NCBI GenBank assembly: GCA_025531455.1
Contig: JAMYHL010000004.1
Location: 62,001-126,000, forward strand
Origin: Apiotrichum sp. Y4204
Taxonomy: Eukaryota > Basidiomycota > Tremellomycetes > Trichosporonales > Trichosporonaceae
Length of the DNA: 64,000 nucleotides
Direction of reading: 5' to 3'
The notes under the pieces were generated by a model that ran no database searches, was not told the DNA's origin, and saw nothing but the letters and a program-made list of their open reading frames with translations. This document shows positions 36,001 through 47,000 of this stretch, in pieces. Each line of letters begins with the position of its first letter. Within the stretch, counting starts at the first letter, position 1. The position numbers were made by a program, and so were the translations under genes.

Positions 36001-37962
36001 ACCTCCACCGCCGATCGAGCTCGGTTCGTCCAACGTCGTATCCATCAATGACGACGCCACGATGGGCGCGCTCGCGATGCCTCAGCGCGCCGAGGTGCTG
36101 AATCGGATGGACAAGATGCTTTCTCGGGCAAGCAACGACCCAGCAAATCCGGACTTCCTCGACGACCCGCCGCGCAAGCTTCTCCTATCGCAACAAGTGC
36201 TCCAGGTGGTCAATGTTCATGTGAGTTTAGTGTGAAGCAACCAGCTCCTAACCCCTAGACCGTCAAGGACCGATACCTTTTCCTGTTCAACGATATTCTG
36301 GTGATTGCCAAGCCGATCATCACGACTGGCACTCAGGCGACGTTGGACATGAAGTATGTCGTCAAGTCGGTTGTGAGCCTCGACAAGCTCACCGTCACTG
36401 GTCTCTCGGATGAAAGTGGAGAGGAGCCGAACCGCCATCCTGCGGTTATAAGCTTTGTGCAGCAGTTTGCGGACGATGCGTTCCAGGCAGTCCGCCATCT
36501 TGCCGAGCGCAGTTCGCCAAAGCTGAACGCCCCCACCCTAGCTTCTCTACTCTCCAAGATGCCCGAGCTCGACAAGACTCAACTCGGCCAGCTACTGGCG
36601 GCGGACACGACGCTTCTCAGCGCCTTCATACACCGCTTCCATTTCCATCATGTGCGCATCGATGACGCCCTGCGCGTGTTCCTGCTTTCCATACGCCTGC
36701 CGACCGATATCGGGGCGGCAGAGACGCTACTCTGCGGTTTTGCGGATGGGTACTATGAGGCCAACCAGGACACGCTGCCGTACGACCCGATACGCGCCCG
36801 TGACCTTGTTATCGCAACCATGGAACTCAACGACATGCTTTACTCAACCTTTGGCTTTGCCTTCCCCAACCATGCCATCTCGGGTGACACGTTCGCGGCC
36901 GGGTTTAGGTCCAAAGATCCCAACCGTCTCGTTCCGGACAGCCTGTTACAGGAGATCTACCGCTCGATCCGCGGCAGCAAGCTTGTTCAAGCGCTTGCGT
37001 CGCACGAGGCGCACCTCGCCCGCGAGGTCGTCATAACCCCGAGCCGTCTGCCGACCAGGCTGACGTTCAACGAATGGTCGGAGCCCATAACGGTGACGCT
37101 GCCCCGTGGAGACCCCAGCTTCAAGATTAAACTTCTCGGCGAGGGTCTCGAGTTTGACACTGCCGTTCTGGACTTTGGCCAGTCGCGATCGCAGACGTTC
37201 CGTGTGCGCGGCGTCGCTCTCGGCGCCAAGTCGATGCTCTTTGAGCGTACCGGCGTCAGTGCGGCATACTATGCGTGCATCGGCAACACCCGCACGTTCT
37301 CCGTCGAGCGCTCTTTTATGCGCAACACGTTCCACGTGCAGTTCATGTCTCCGCAGGGCCGCCGGAGGAAGTACTGCTTCTCAGTTCCAGACGCGACGTC
37401 GCGTCAGAAGTGGGGTGGAATGCTCACGCGTCAAGTGTGGCTCACCACCGAGAAGCAGCAGGGTGCTGGTGCGCCAACGACCTCGGAGGGACGTGTGCGC
37501 CGGGCTGCTGAGGCCGTGTCGCTGCAGGTCCTGCGCGATGCCCTCATCATCCCCGAGAGGGAGGACGACACGACCGCGAACATCAGCGGGAATGGCGGCC
37601 GCAAGATCTCGCATCATCACCGCGTTGGTTCAGTATCCGTCGCATTTGCCCGCAAGATGGGCCTCGACGCGCGGTCGCAGGAGGAGCCAGCGGACGGATT
37701 GCGGACGGGCAAGGAGCTCGTGCTCCTGTGCAGGCAGAACAGTCTGCTGCCGAGCGTGCTCGAGATGCTGCAGATCAAGGCGAGCAACGGAGGAAAGAGC
37801 GGTATGGGACACGGCAATGATGCCGGGAGCGGCGGCAGTGTGAGCGGAGCTGCAACAAAGGCCGGATCTGGCAACTGGATCCCGCACTCTGCGCAGATGG
37901 GCGGAGAGAAACCCATCCGCAGCGCAGGCCTCAAGGCGCTCATGCATGACCGCCGGCTGTGA
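33034..37962 (+). CDS. Large Sec7-domain ARF guanine nucleotide exchange factor with flanking PH domains (Syt1/Sec74-like)
   Basis: Exons 33034-34870, 34917-36220 and 36259-37962; about 1614 residues; introns of 46 and 38 nt. Such proteins load GTP onto Arf-family GTPases in membrane traffic and polarised growth. The first 1000 residues are disordered, rich in Ser, Pro, His and Asn, with acidic patches. A PH-like segment (VKDRYLFLFNDILVIAKP) begins near 1049. The Sec7 domain is about 1150-1285, with FLLSIRLPTD at 1188-1197. A second PH-type domain follows (about 1310-1420, ending RRRKYCFSVPDATSRQKW). The invariant Sec7 catalytic glutamate position reads Asp. The second exon has two in-frame acceptors six bases apart (34917 or 34923). 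The start was set at the ATG opening the conserved-looking N-terminus after a pyrimidine-rich leader. Confidence 0.85.
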
Positions 37963-38297
37963 GAGAGGAAGGAAAGGGGGAAGGGAGTTAGGATTTGTTG
38001 TCACTAGCATATTCTGTACATAAATGCATGATGCATGATCACGACTACTGGCCGGGTTGCACTCTGCGCGGGGGTGGCATCGCCAGCTCTCCACGCTCTA
38101 TGCGTTTCTACCCAAGGCGCGCTGCGGCATCTTGTCTACCTGATACAAATGCATAGTCTATCTGCGTTACGATCCCGCACACCACATGCTAACAGCACTC
38201 GCCACTGCCTGTCGACCAAACCCGGCGCCTTCCCGCGCCGCCCAATCTCCCCCGACATTGATCCACTTCCTGTCTCCTCGAACACCTCGCCGGGCCA
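37963..38297. other. Convergent 3' intergenic region
   Basis: 335 bases between the ARF-GEF stop and the PRP11 stop. No gene seen. Confidence 0.6.
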
Positions 38298-39096
38298 CTA
38301 CTTGAACAGCAGCTGGCACGAGTACACCTTGTCGTCCTCGTCCCAGTGCTCCCACACCGAGTCGGGGTCCTCCTCTTCGTCGACCATGTCCTTTGACGGG
38401 ATAGCAAACGCGATAGTCTCGTACGGCTCGGCCGCGAGCTGCCGTCAGCCGTGTCCGGAACTGATCCATGTCCCACGTCGCTGCCACTCACCACCATGTA
38501 CTGGAACGCGCGGTTTGGAATCTCGCGCTTCTGCTCAAACGCGCTCATGAACCGCCTGCGCGGCCGTTCTCCCGTCTTGATCTCGGGGAGGGACACGGTA
38601 AACAGCAGCCCGAGGCGCTGCGACGTCGGCTCGCGGATCTTGACAATCTTGTACCCCGGCCGCCCAATTTTCACAAACACGCGCTTCTTGACCGCCGTCG
38701 CGGTCGGCGGGGGCGGGGCAGCGAGCATCGCCTCCTGATTATCCCTTGCGGCGCGGCGCGCGAGGTTGGTCTGGTGCTTCTTTCCCTGCGTGTGTGCGAG
38801 GTACGAGCCCTCGTTCACGTGCAGTGTCAGGCACAGGCGACACTCGAGCGTGCCCAGGTGCGTGCGCAGAATGTACGGGTCCTTTGCGAGGTCGATTGTC
38901 TCGAGGGCGAGCTTGCGCAGCCGCTCGCGCCGGTCCACCGCCGTCTCGCTTCCGCCCGCGACGCCGCCGCCGCCCTTGTTCGCGCCCGCTCGGTTCTGGG
39001 ATTAGTACTTGCATGATTTCGGAGAGCTTGAGGAAGACAAAAAAGCTCACTTGGTAGTCTGCTGTCAGCGTGAGTCTCTGCAGTTGGCTTACCCAT
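38298..39096 (-). CDS. PRP11: Splicing factor 3A subunit 2 (SF3a66/Prp11), with micro-exons
   Basis: Four minus-strand exons: 39096-39093 (ATGG, 4 coding bases), 39058-39051 (8 bases), 38995-38492 and 38438-38298; 218 residues. Prp11 is part of SF3a in U2 snRNP, needed for prespliceosome assembly. Splicing the two micro-exons restores the family N-terminus (MDYQNRAGANKGGGGVAGG), and the protein continues with the zinc finger ECRLCLTLHVNEGSYLAHTQ and KKHQTNLARRAA, then FVKIGRPGYKIVKIREP and RRFMSAFEQKREIPNRAFQY. The C-terminal exon ends in an acidic run and YSCQLLFK. It is close to the core length; the proline-rich tail of animal SF3A2 is absent. The first intron is only 34 nt. Confidence 0.93.
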
Positions 39097-39334
39097 TGTG
39101 GATGCTGTTGTTGTTGTGGACACAAAACTCGAAATCGAGATCGAGGACGAGTTCAAGGGGTTGTTGGGTGGCAAAGTGTCCAGCTGGCGGGGATTCGGGA
39201 AATGCGCCGTGTGGCAGGCGGATGTGGGGGCCCACACTCAGAGTTAAGTATTCCCAGATTTCCAGATTTCGAACCCAGATGGATCCACATCTCCAGTTCT
39301 CTTGCCACTACATTTCCTCTCACTCTCATACGAA
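39097..39334. promoter_or_regulatory. Short divergent promoter of PRP11 and RRP8
   Basis: Only 238 bases separate the two start codons, so the splicing-factor and rRNA-methyltransferase genes very probably share a bidirectional promoter. CT/TG-rich stretches are present; no specific operator recognised. Confidence 0.5.
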
Positions 39335-40772
39335 ATGCTCTTCGCCTCGGCATTCGACAGCGCCCCGACGGCAGCGGCGGCCGCCGCGCCTCTCTCGATG
39401 GGCAAGCGGAAGCGCGGCAACAAGGGCAAGGACGAGCAGGTGCGCGCGACGCAGGCGAACCTCGCCAAGCTCATGGGGCGGATGGAGCGCGGGGAGGTTG
39501 TCGAGGCGGACCGGGAGGGGCGGGAGGCGATGGGCGAGATGGGGAAGAAAAAGCGGCGCGTGGATGGGGGCGAGGGCAAGAGTTCTAAAGGCAAGGGCAA
39601 GATGGAGCAGAAGGGCGGGAAGAAGGATGGCAAGCGGATGGATCAGCAGGAGCGCAAGGGCAAGGATTTTGGCAAGGGCAAGGACTTTGGCAAGGGCAAG
39701 AAGGGCGGCGAGGACACCAATACTGGAAAACCAGCAGCGAAGAGCACGCCGACAAAGACCCCCGCAAAGCCAGCCACGCCGACGCCAAAGCCAAAGACCA
39801 AGACGCCGACCAAGGCGCTCCCTGCCCCCGTGGAGATCGACCTGCCGACGCCGAAACCCAAGACCGACGACGGACTCACCGACATGCAGCGCAAGATGGC
39901 GGCCAAGCTCGAGGGCGCGCGCTTCCGCTGGATCAACGAGCAGCTGTACACCACGAGCTCGGACGATGCTGTTGCGCTCATGGACAACGATCCCAAGGTG
40001 TTTGCCGACGTAGGTTTGCTAAAGTACTTCCCCCAACAGTCTCTGACGACAGTACCACGACACGCACCGGCAACTGACGGCGGCATGGCCGTCCCCGCCC
40101 CTCCCGCACATTATGAAGATCCTCACCCCGATGCCGAAGGGCAGCGTAATTGCCGATCTGGGATGCGGCGACGCGGACCTCGCGCGCGCCCTCGTCCCGC
40201 AAGGCAAGGTCGTGCTCTCGTACGACTTGGTCGGCGACGTCGGGGAGCAGGGCCGCAGCGCGCGTGGCGAGGGCTGGGTCGTGCCCTGCGACTTCCTTAC
40301 CGGTGTGCCTCTTCCCGGCCGGTCTGGGGGTGAAGCCGATACGGAGGAGAAGGGGAAGCGTAAAGGCAAGAAGCGCGACCCGGCAGCGAGCGAGATTGTC
40401 GACGCCGTCGTGTGCTGTCTCTCCCTCATGGGCACAAACTGGGTTGGCGGCGTGTACGAGGCTGCGCGGATCCTCAAGCAGGGGTGAGTGGTGGCATGTT
40501 GGAGTCGTTGGGCAGCACTGACTTGCAGGGGAGAGTTCCACGTCGCAGAGGTCACGTCGCGCTTTGTGTCGACCGAGGCTTTTGTGGAGGCCATCACCTC
40601 GTTTGGCCTCGTACTCGAGTCGCAGGAGGAGCCGTCAACGCACTTTACGCTGTTCCGGTTTACGAAGCGGACACCGACGCCGGTTGGCCCTGTGCGCGGC
40701 CAGAAGGGATGGGACGAGCGCGTTGCTGATGGCGAGGGTATTCTGCGGGCGTGCATCTACAAGCGGAGATAA
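39335..40772 (+). CDS. RRP8: 25S rRNA adenine-N1 methyltransferase Rrp8
   Basis: Exons 39335-40009, 40053-40483 and 40529-40772; 449 residues; introns of 43 and 45 nt. Rrp8 is a nucleolar SAM-dependent enzyme that makes m1A in large-subunit rRNA helix 25.1. The N-terminal half is a Lys/Gly-rich nucleolar-type tail with tandem KDFGKGK units. The catalytic half starts GARFRWINEQLYTTSS, with the SAM motif VIADLGCGDADLA near residue 258, VVPCDF, and CCLSLMGTNW. An insertion rich in Lys/Gly/Glu (about 40330-40385) separates the acidic-loop motif from CCLSLMG. The start ATG gives MLFASAF, consistent with the short conserved N-terminus of fungal Rrp8. Confidence 0.95.
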
Positions 40773-40872
40773 GATACGAAATACCTATGCTGTTCACTGT
40801 ACTTTGTTCTCATGCACTTCATCATGACATTACTCCACATACATACCTACTGTATCTAATCTACCAAAACTG

Positions 40873-43800
40873 CTACCTCCGGAGCGCCCGCACCCGGCTG
40901 CTGAGGTCACTCACGCGCTCCTCGAGTGCGCGCCGCTCGTTCTCCCACCGCCAGACCTGGACATCCGGCGCGTTCTTGCGCGACCGCCACGCCGGGCCGT
41001 TGCCGCCGAGACCCGATATATCCACGATACGCGGCGCGGCGGCCATGCGCGCGACCTCGCGCACCAGCAGCTTGGACTCGGTCGCAAGGGCCTGCCGCGT
41101 GTTCCGGACAGGAGTGCGGCGAGGGGTACGCGGGCCTTCCGACTCGGCGTCGCTGCTCTCCCCATCCACGAGATCGGGAACTGGCGGAAGTGGTGGGAGT
41201 GGTGCGAGAGACGTCTTGCGCAGTGGTGCGAGCATCTGTACGTCGTTGTACAGGTCCTTGCTCTTGAGAAGGGCGTTCTCGGAGCGGAGGAAGCGAACCG
41301 CGGCGCGCAGGCTCTCGATCTGGTCGACGAGGTGGCCGGCTTCCACAGTAGTGGCAAGCACGGGCGTGTCGGCCGTTGCGGTGGGCGATCCAGAGTCTGG
41401 GCCCCTGTTTTTCCTCAAGCGCGCATTCTCCGCCTCGAGCGCGTCGTACTCTGTCTGGAGCTGCTCCATCGCCTCCTCGTACACCTTCTCTTGCTTCTTG
41501 GCCTTGCCGATGTCGTTCTCCAGCTCGAGGATCATGTCCGCCTGCTTCTTGGACGATTCGAGGCGGTGGCCGAGCGTCTCGATCTTGACGTTCGCCTCCT
41601 GCAGGCTCTGCTCGCGCAGCTTGACTTCGCGCATCATGCCCTTGAGCTCCTCGCTCAGACGCGACAACTTGCGCTCCGCCTCGGCATTGTACTGCGCCGC
41701 CTCCTTGACCGCCGCCACGCGCGTGACCCACGGGGGCGTCACCTGGATATTCACCGTCTGTCCGCCCTTGGCTGCGCCGCGGAACTTGGGCAGCGTGTCC
41801 GCCAGATCGGTCGCGAGGCGTTCCATAAAAGAGCTGATGACCTCCCAAGGAGTCATCTCGGCGTTCACCTGCTCGGTCACCTCGGACAGGAACTTGTCGA
41901 TATCCGCCAGGCGGAGCGGTTCCTTGGTCTGCCGCACTGAGCCAATGTGCGCGCCGATACGCTGTGCAACCTGCACAGCAATGTCGACAGCGTTGGAAAC
42001 GGATGTGAGGAGGTCGCCGAGGGCGGCAGTGAATTCTGGCAGCAGGGCATACTGCCCAGCAACGGCCTCCTCGACCACAGCAACGAGCTTGCCAGCTGGT
42101 GCTTTGACCGCGCGCGCCTGGTTGAGGATACGCTGCACGGGCTCATACACGCCCTCCTCGAGTGTGGACTCTCCAACGTCCACTTCAATATCGCCGTCCC
42201 TGACGATCGAGACGACCGCCTGTCGGACAAACCCAACAGCAGCGGCAAAGTTGTCCAGGTCGTCCTCAAAGTTGTACGCGAGGTCGAGCTGCTGTTCAGC
42301 AGCGTCCAGCCCAGGACGGTTGAACATGACTTCAGCGAGGTGGTTGAACTGTGCAATGAGGCTGTCAAGTTCACGCGCACAATCGGCCTCGATAAACTCG
42401 TCGCTCTTGAGGAGGGACACCCAGCCGTCGACCTTGGGCTCGACGCCAACAAGTTCTGAGACCACCTTGCCGAGGGTGACCCAGTCGTCGGAGGGAGCAC
42501 GGCGCATGACTGCCGCGAACCGGCGGTTGAGGGCTGCAAAGTGGCGCAGCTTGCCGCGCAGCTCGCACACGCCGACAAGCGCCTCGGACGCGACGCTGTG
42601 CAGGGCAGTAGGTAGGCCGTGAAGATGGGAGATGACATTGGTGATCATGTCGAGCTTGGAAGCGACACGGAGGAAGAAGAGCAGAGCCGTGACGCTGTCC
42701 TCCTCCGTCTCGTGGTACACATCCGGAAGGTACACCTGTACGACGCGGAGGTGCTCCGTGAGCTGCGCGGCCTCGAGCTTTTTGAGGTCGAGATCGATCG
42801 TTTTGCGCTGTGTCTTGGCTGCCGAGTTTTGGAGCTTGAGGTTGAGGTTGAGGAGCTGCTGCGACTCCTTGCTCGCTGTTGCCGACTCGTACTCCTGCGT
42901 CGCCTGCTGCACACGCAGACCATCAATCTCGCTCTGGAGCGAATTGACAAGCTCACGGAACTGCCCAATCGTCGCTTCCATATCGACAACGACAACCTCC
43001 AGATCCTGCGAACGTGCAACCTCGTCGCGCAGTTTGCTCTGGAGACCCGAAATCTCCTCCTCGAGCTGCTTCTCCACTTCGATGTGGTTCTCCTCAATCT
43101 CGTCGTTGAGCTCCTTGAGCGCTTCGAGATCCTCGATGGTCGCGCGCTGATCCTCAACCTTGTCGCTCAGCTGCAGATTGCGCTCGGTGAGCTCCTCGAG
43201 AAGGTCTTCGGCACCGAGCGCGTCGTCGAGCTGCTGCTTCAGGTCCTCAATCTGGGCCTCGGCGCTGCCCAGCTTGGCCTCTGTAAGCTCCAGCACGGCC
43301 TTCTGGTCCTCGCGCGTGCCAAGCTCGCGCTCCACGTCAGCCAGCTTGCCCTTGAGCTCGCGTTCCGTCTCGCCACTGACGTCGCGAAGGCTAAAGGTCA
43401 GATCAGCCATACTTGGACACTCACCGGATAAGGGCCTCCTTGAGGCGCTCGTTGTGCTTCTCAAGCTGCACAAACGCAAGAGACGATCGCTCCCCCTCAA
43501 CGCCCGCTATCGGCTTCTCGTATTCGGCTGCTGTCAGCTAAATGAATCAGCCATCTGGTAACTTACCATTCTCCTCCTTGAGTACAGCAACCTCGAGTTC
43601 CAACTCCTCAATCTTGCCATGGAGTTTCTCAAGATCGGCCTCGGCAGCCTCAGCCTTCTCCTCAGCCACCTCACGGTCAAGAGTGGTCATCTCGAGCTGA
43701 TCAAGGGCCTCCTGCGCACGCGTCTCAAGTAAGACATTCTCCGATTGCAAATCCCGCACAGAGCGCTGCGCACTCGCAAGGGCACTCTGTTGCTCCAGAA

Positions 43801-45258
43801 ACTTGGCCTGAAGCCTGGCACGGATAGCATGTAGCTGGTCGGCGTCGGCCTCCTTCTTCTCCAGCATCTTGATGCGCTCCGCGTCCTCATTGCGGCGCGT
43901 CTCGAGAAGGCGGACCTTGATCCGCAGCTCATCAAGCTCGCGTTTCTGCGCAAACACAGCAGCAGCAGCGGCATCGCGGTCAGGGGATAAGGAGCGAGCA
44001 AGCGGCTGGCGCGGAGAGACACGCGGGGATAGCTGCTGTCCGCCAGCTATAGTCGACCGGGCGGCTGATGTGCTGGAGACGGGGTCGGCGGATTCGGGAA
44101 GAGGGGAGAGGAGAAGTTCGGGTGTCTTTGGATTCGGCTTGTCTTCTACTGCTGGGAGGAGTGATTCACGAAGGGGGGATGCTGGGGGTGGAGCAGCGTG
44201 TTCCGGAACTGACGGGGTAGGAACAGGTGGCGGTAGCATGGAGCCCCTGGGAGCACCTGATGGCAGACTGCTGTCAGGCTCAGCCTCGGAGCTTGTCGAT
44301 GCGAGAGAAATTGTCGAGATACGACGCGTGGAGGATGAAGCCTCTGACATAGGCATTGCGCTACTGGTGGCAGATGCAGGGGGCGCTGCTGACGAGAGCG
44401 TCGGAGAGGCATTGGATGCCGACGCGTTCGTAGCTATTGACGAAGGGCGGCCCTTGATTGCCGTCTTGGCACCAGCAGCCGTCGTCCGGACACCAACGGA
44501 CGCACGCGGTCCCGGGCGCGTCGTCGCCGCTGCTGCACGTTTGACGGTGCTTGCTGACGCTGCACTCGACGGCCGTGCCGGGGTTGTTGTCCCACTAATG
44601 GATTGCCGTGATGTAGCACGAGTCGGCGTCGCCGCCGGTCGCGGGGCGGGTGTCGAGCCGGAAGAGGTCCGGCTAGCGGGCGTAGATGAGCGCGAGGCAT
44701 TAACAGAGGGCAAACGCGCGGTACCCGCACTAGGCGTCCTCGGCACGCTGGACAGGCGAGACTGCACGGTCAGCGTTGGGATTGCGCATGGCGTTGAGGG
44801 TGTGAATGTGGGTGTGGAGATTGCAGTTGCAGCAGTTGCAGTGGGTATTGCACTTGGGCTTGCGCTTGCACTTGCTATCGCACTTGCAGATACAGGAGCA
44901 CTGGCACTTGCAGTTGCAGTTGAGAGACTGAGAGCACGCACGGTTCTTGGCGCCGGCTGTTCGAGGATCTTGACCTGGCTGGGACGGACGAACACGCCAT
45001 GATTCGGCTTGCACTCAAAGTACACCTCGCCCTGCACCGAGCCGTTGTTCTTCCCCGACGGTGTGTCGCTTCTGTCAGCACAAACGTGGATTGCTGCGTG
45101 CCATCGCCAGCTACACCGCCAGCTACACAGCTCACTCACAGCTCAATGCCGACCCAGCGCCCGGCGGAGAACTTGGGGTTGACGCCCGTCCAGCGCACCA
45201 TGCCGGTGCCGGCGGTGACGGCGACCTTTGCGCCGACGGGGATCTCGGGCTGGCTCAT
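40873..45258 (-). CDS. NIP100: Dynactin large subunit p150-Glued
   Basis: Four minus-strand exons: 45258-45140, 45068-43567, 43527-43425 and 43390-40873; 1413 residues; introns 71, 39 and 34 nt. p150 links dynein to dynactin and binds microtubules. The CAP-Gly domain (about 1-70) is split by intron 1; its signature reads GKNNGS rather than the common GKNDGS. A Ser/Ala/Thr/Pro-rich basic region (about 75-330) follows, with a hexamer-type repeat in its DNA. Long coiled coils run from about 370 to 800, with the p150 segment EALIRLRDVSGETEREL at the exon 3/4 joint. The dynactin domain (about 800-1080) starts near EHLRVVQVYLPDVYHETEED. More coiled coil precedes the C-terminus. The 3' end lies only 100 bases from RRP8, tail to tail. 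Confidence 0.94.
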
Positions 45259-45700
45259 TGTCGGTGTTGGAGTGGCGGGGGGCCTATCCCCATAGTCAGT
45301 GGGTGAGTTGAGAGTGATGGGATGTCGGAGGGAGAGTGTGAGTTGAGCTCGATGTCCTCGTTGCCCTTGCCTGACCCTGTCCTTTCTGACGCGTGACGTT
45401 TGAGCTCGAGCCACAACACTGACCGCGCCGGCCGCGGCTCAGGCACGGGGTCGCGTGCCGATCGCGTGAAAACTCACACGTCATTTACAAATTTCCCTAA
45501 GAGCTGAGTGATAAAGCTACCTCCGATTTCCTTTTCATGTGTTTCTTGTCGAGTTCGCTGTCGCCGTCGACGAGCGCATGAACAACGCAAAGGAACAAAG
45601 AAAGACCAAAAGTAACAAAAGTCGTCAAAAGACCACCAACACTCCACTTTACCTCCCCTCTCCTCCATCCCCCAAAAGTCGCCCTCGCAGCCGCAGCACC
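45259..45700. promoter_or_regulatory. Divergent promoter of p150-Glued and eIF3k
   Basis: 442 bases between two start codons facing away from each other. The eIF3k side carries a short pyrimidine-rich leader. No specific operator recognised. Confidence 0.5.
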
Positions 45701-46810
45701 ATGGCGACCACCAGCCCCGTCCCCCTCAAGAACCTCACCGAGTGGCACACGCCCTCGAGCCGGACCGAGGTCATCCACGAGCTCATCCACGGCGTCGGTG
45801 CGTCGCGCGAGGAAACGGCGGAAGGAGACGGAGTTTTTGCCGCTTAGCTCCGCCCACAGGGACTCGCTGACCCCGCAGACAGGTATAACCCCTCGAACCT
45901 CTCGTTCATGGAGGAGTACCTCCAGAGCCAGGTCGCGAACGACGAGTACGACCTGCTCGCCAACCTTGCGATCCTCAAGCTGTGCGTGTTGCGGGCGGCG
46001 CGAGGAGGGGCGATAGGTGCTGCTGTTGCTGCTGTGTGGTTGCTATAGACAGCTCCCGAAGCAACTTGCGCGCGGCGGGCCACCTTGACCACATACACTC
46101 GCTCACCATCACTTGCCGCTGACACCACAGGTACCAGTTCAACCCGCTGCTGTCGAACCCGGATGTCATTATCAACATCCTCATCAAGGCGCTGGCTGCG
46201 ACCGTCCACGGCCCGGACTTTAGCCTCTGCCTCGCCATCCTCCGTGAACCGCAGGTGCGTGCGGCGCAGTGGTTGTCCGCCAGAAGCGTCAACCACAATC
46301 TCATCTCCGCACATCCCATTCTGACTCCAGGCAATCCTGCACGACATTGACTCGGAGGACGAGTCGCTCGTGACCGCCATGCCCTTCCTGCAGCACCTGC
46401 ACGAGCTCGTGCGGACATGCCAGTTCACAAAGTTCTGGTCCGAGTTCAAGGGCTCGTCCGAGGCCGCCAACATTCTCCACTCGAACCCGACCTACTTCTC
46501 CGCGCACAAGGACCTCGTCCCGAACCTCCGGAACCAGTTTGCCGCGAGCGTCGCCGCCAGCTTCCGCCGCATCCGCCTCTCGCAGCTCGCACGCTGGCTC
46601 GACCTTTCGGCCGCCGACGTCTCTGGCTGGGTCACCAGCAACGGATGGACCGTCGACGGCGACTTTGCCGTCGTGCCCCCCAACGGCGACAACGACGTCA
46701 AGGCCGGTGTTGTCAAGGAGTCTGTCGAGCTCAAGCGTGGGTTCAAAGTGCTAAGAGTAATGCTGACATGCCCAGAGCTCACCAAGCTCGTCGCTGCCGC
46801 GGCGTACTAG
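45701..46810 (+). CDS. Translation initiation factor eIF3 subunit k
   Basis: Five exons: 45701-45797, 45879-45981, 46131-46254, 46331-46736 and 46776-46810; 254 residues. eIF3k is a peripheral HAM/winged-helix subunit of eIF3. Family hallmarks are [36 protein letters not shown] and the winged-helix region [16 protein letters not shown]. The last intron (46737-46775, 39 nt) is stop-free and a multiple of three, so its retention would add 13 residues. I prefer splicing because it has a donor, a CTGAC branch and an acceptor, and yields ELKQLTKLV, like other eIF3k C-termini. The subunit is absent from S. cerevisiae but present in most fungi. Confidence 0.92.
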
Positions 46811-47000
46811 GCGTACGATCATGTATGAGTGGGCGCATGCATATGTAGATAATCCGGCATCGGTACTAACACTGCTAATTATGACTGAAACGACAGCAGC
46901 CCAGATTGTTTACGTCTTCTGGATCTGATTCCACTTGTGATCGTACTACTCTTTATTTCTCACTCCATCAGACGTGGTCGCTTAAAGATATCACTGCAAG

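Noticed and set aside
39009..40013. 334-codon open frame overlapping PRP11 and RRP8
   Set aside because: It is another frame of the RRP8 first exon and the divergent promoter; the RRP8 frame carries the conserved catalytic motifs.
40751..42622. 623-codon open frame on the plus strand
   Set aside because: It lies antisense to the long p150-Glued exon and mirrors its codon structure; the minus-strand protein has clear dynactin features.
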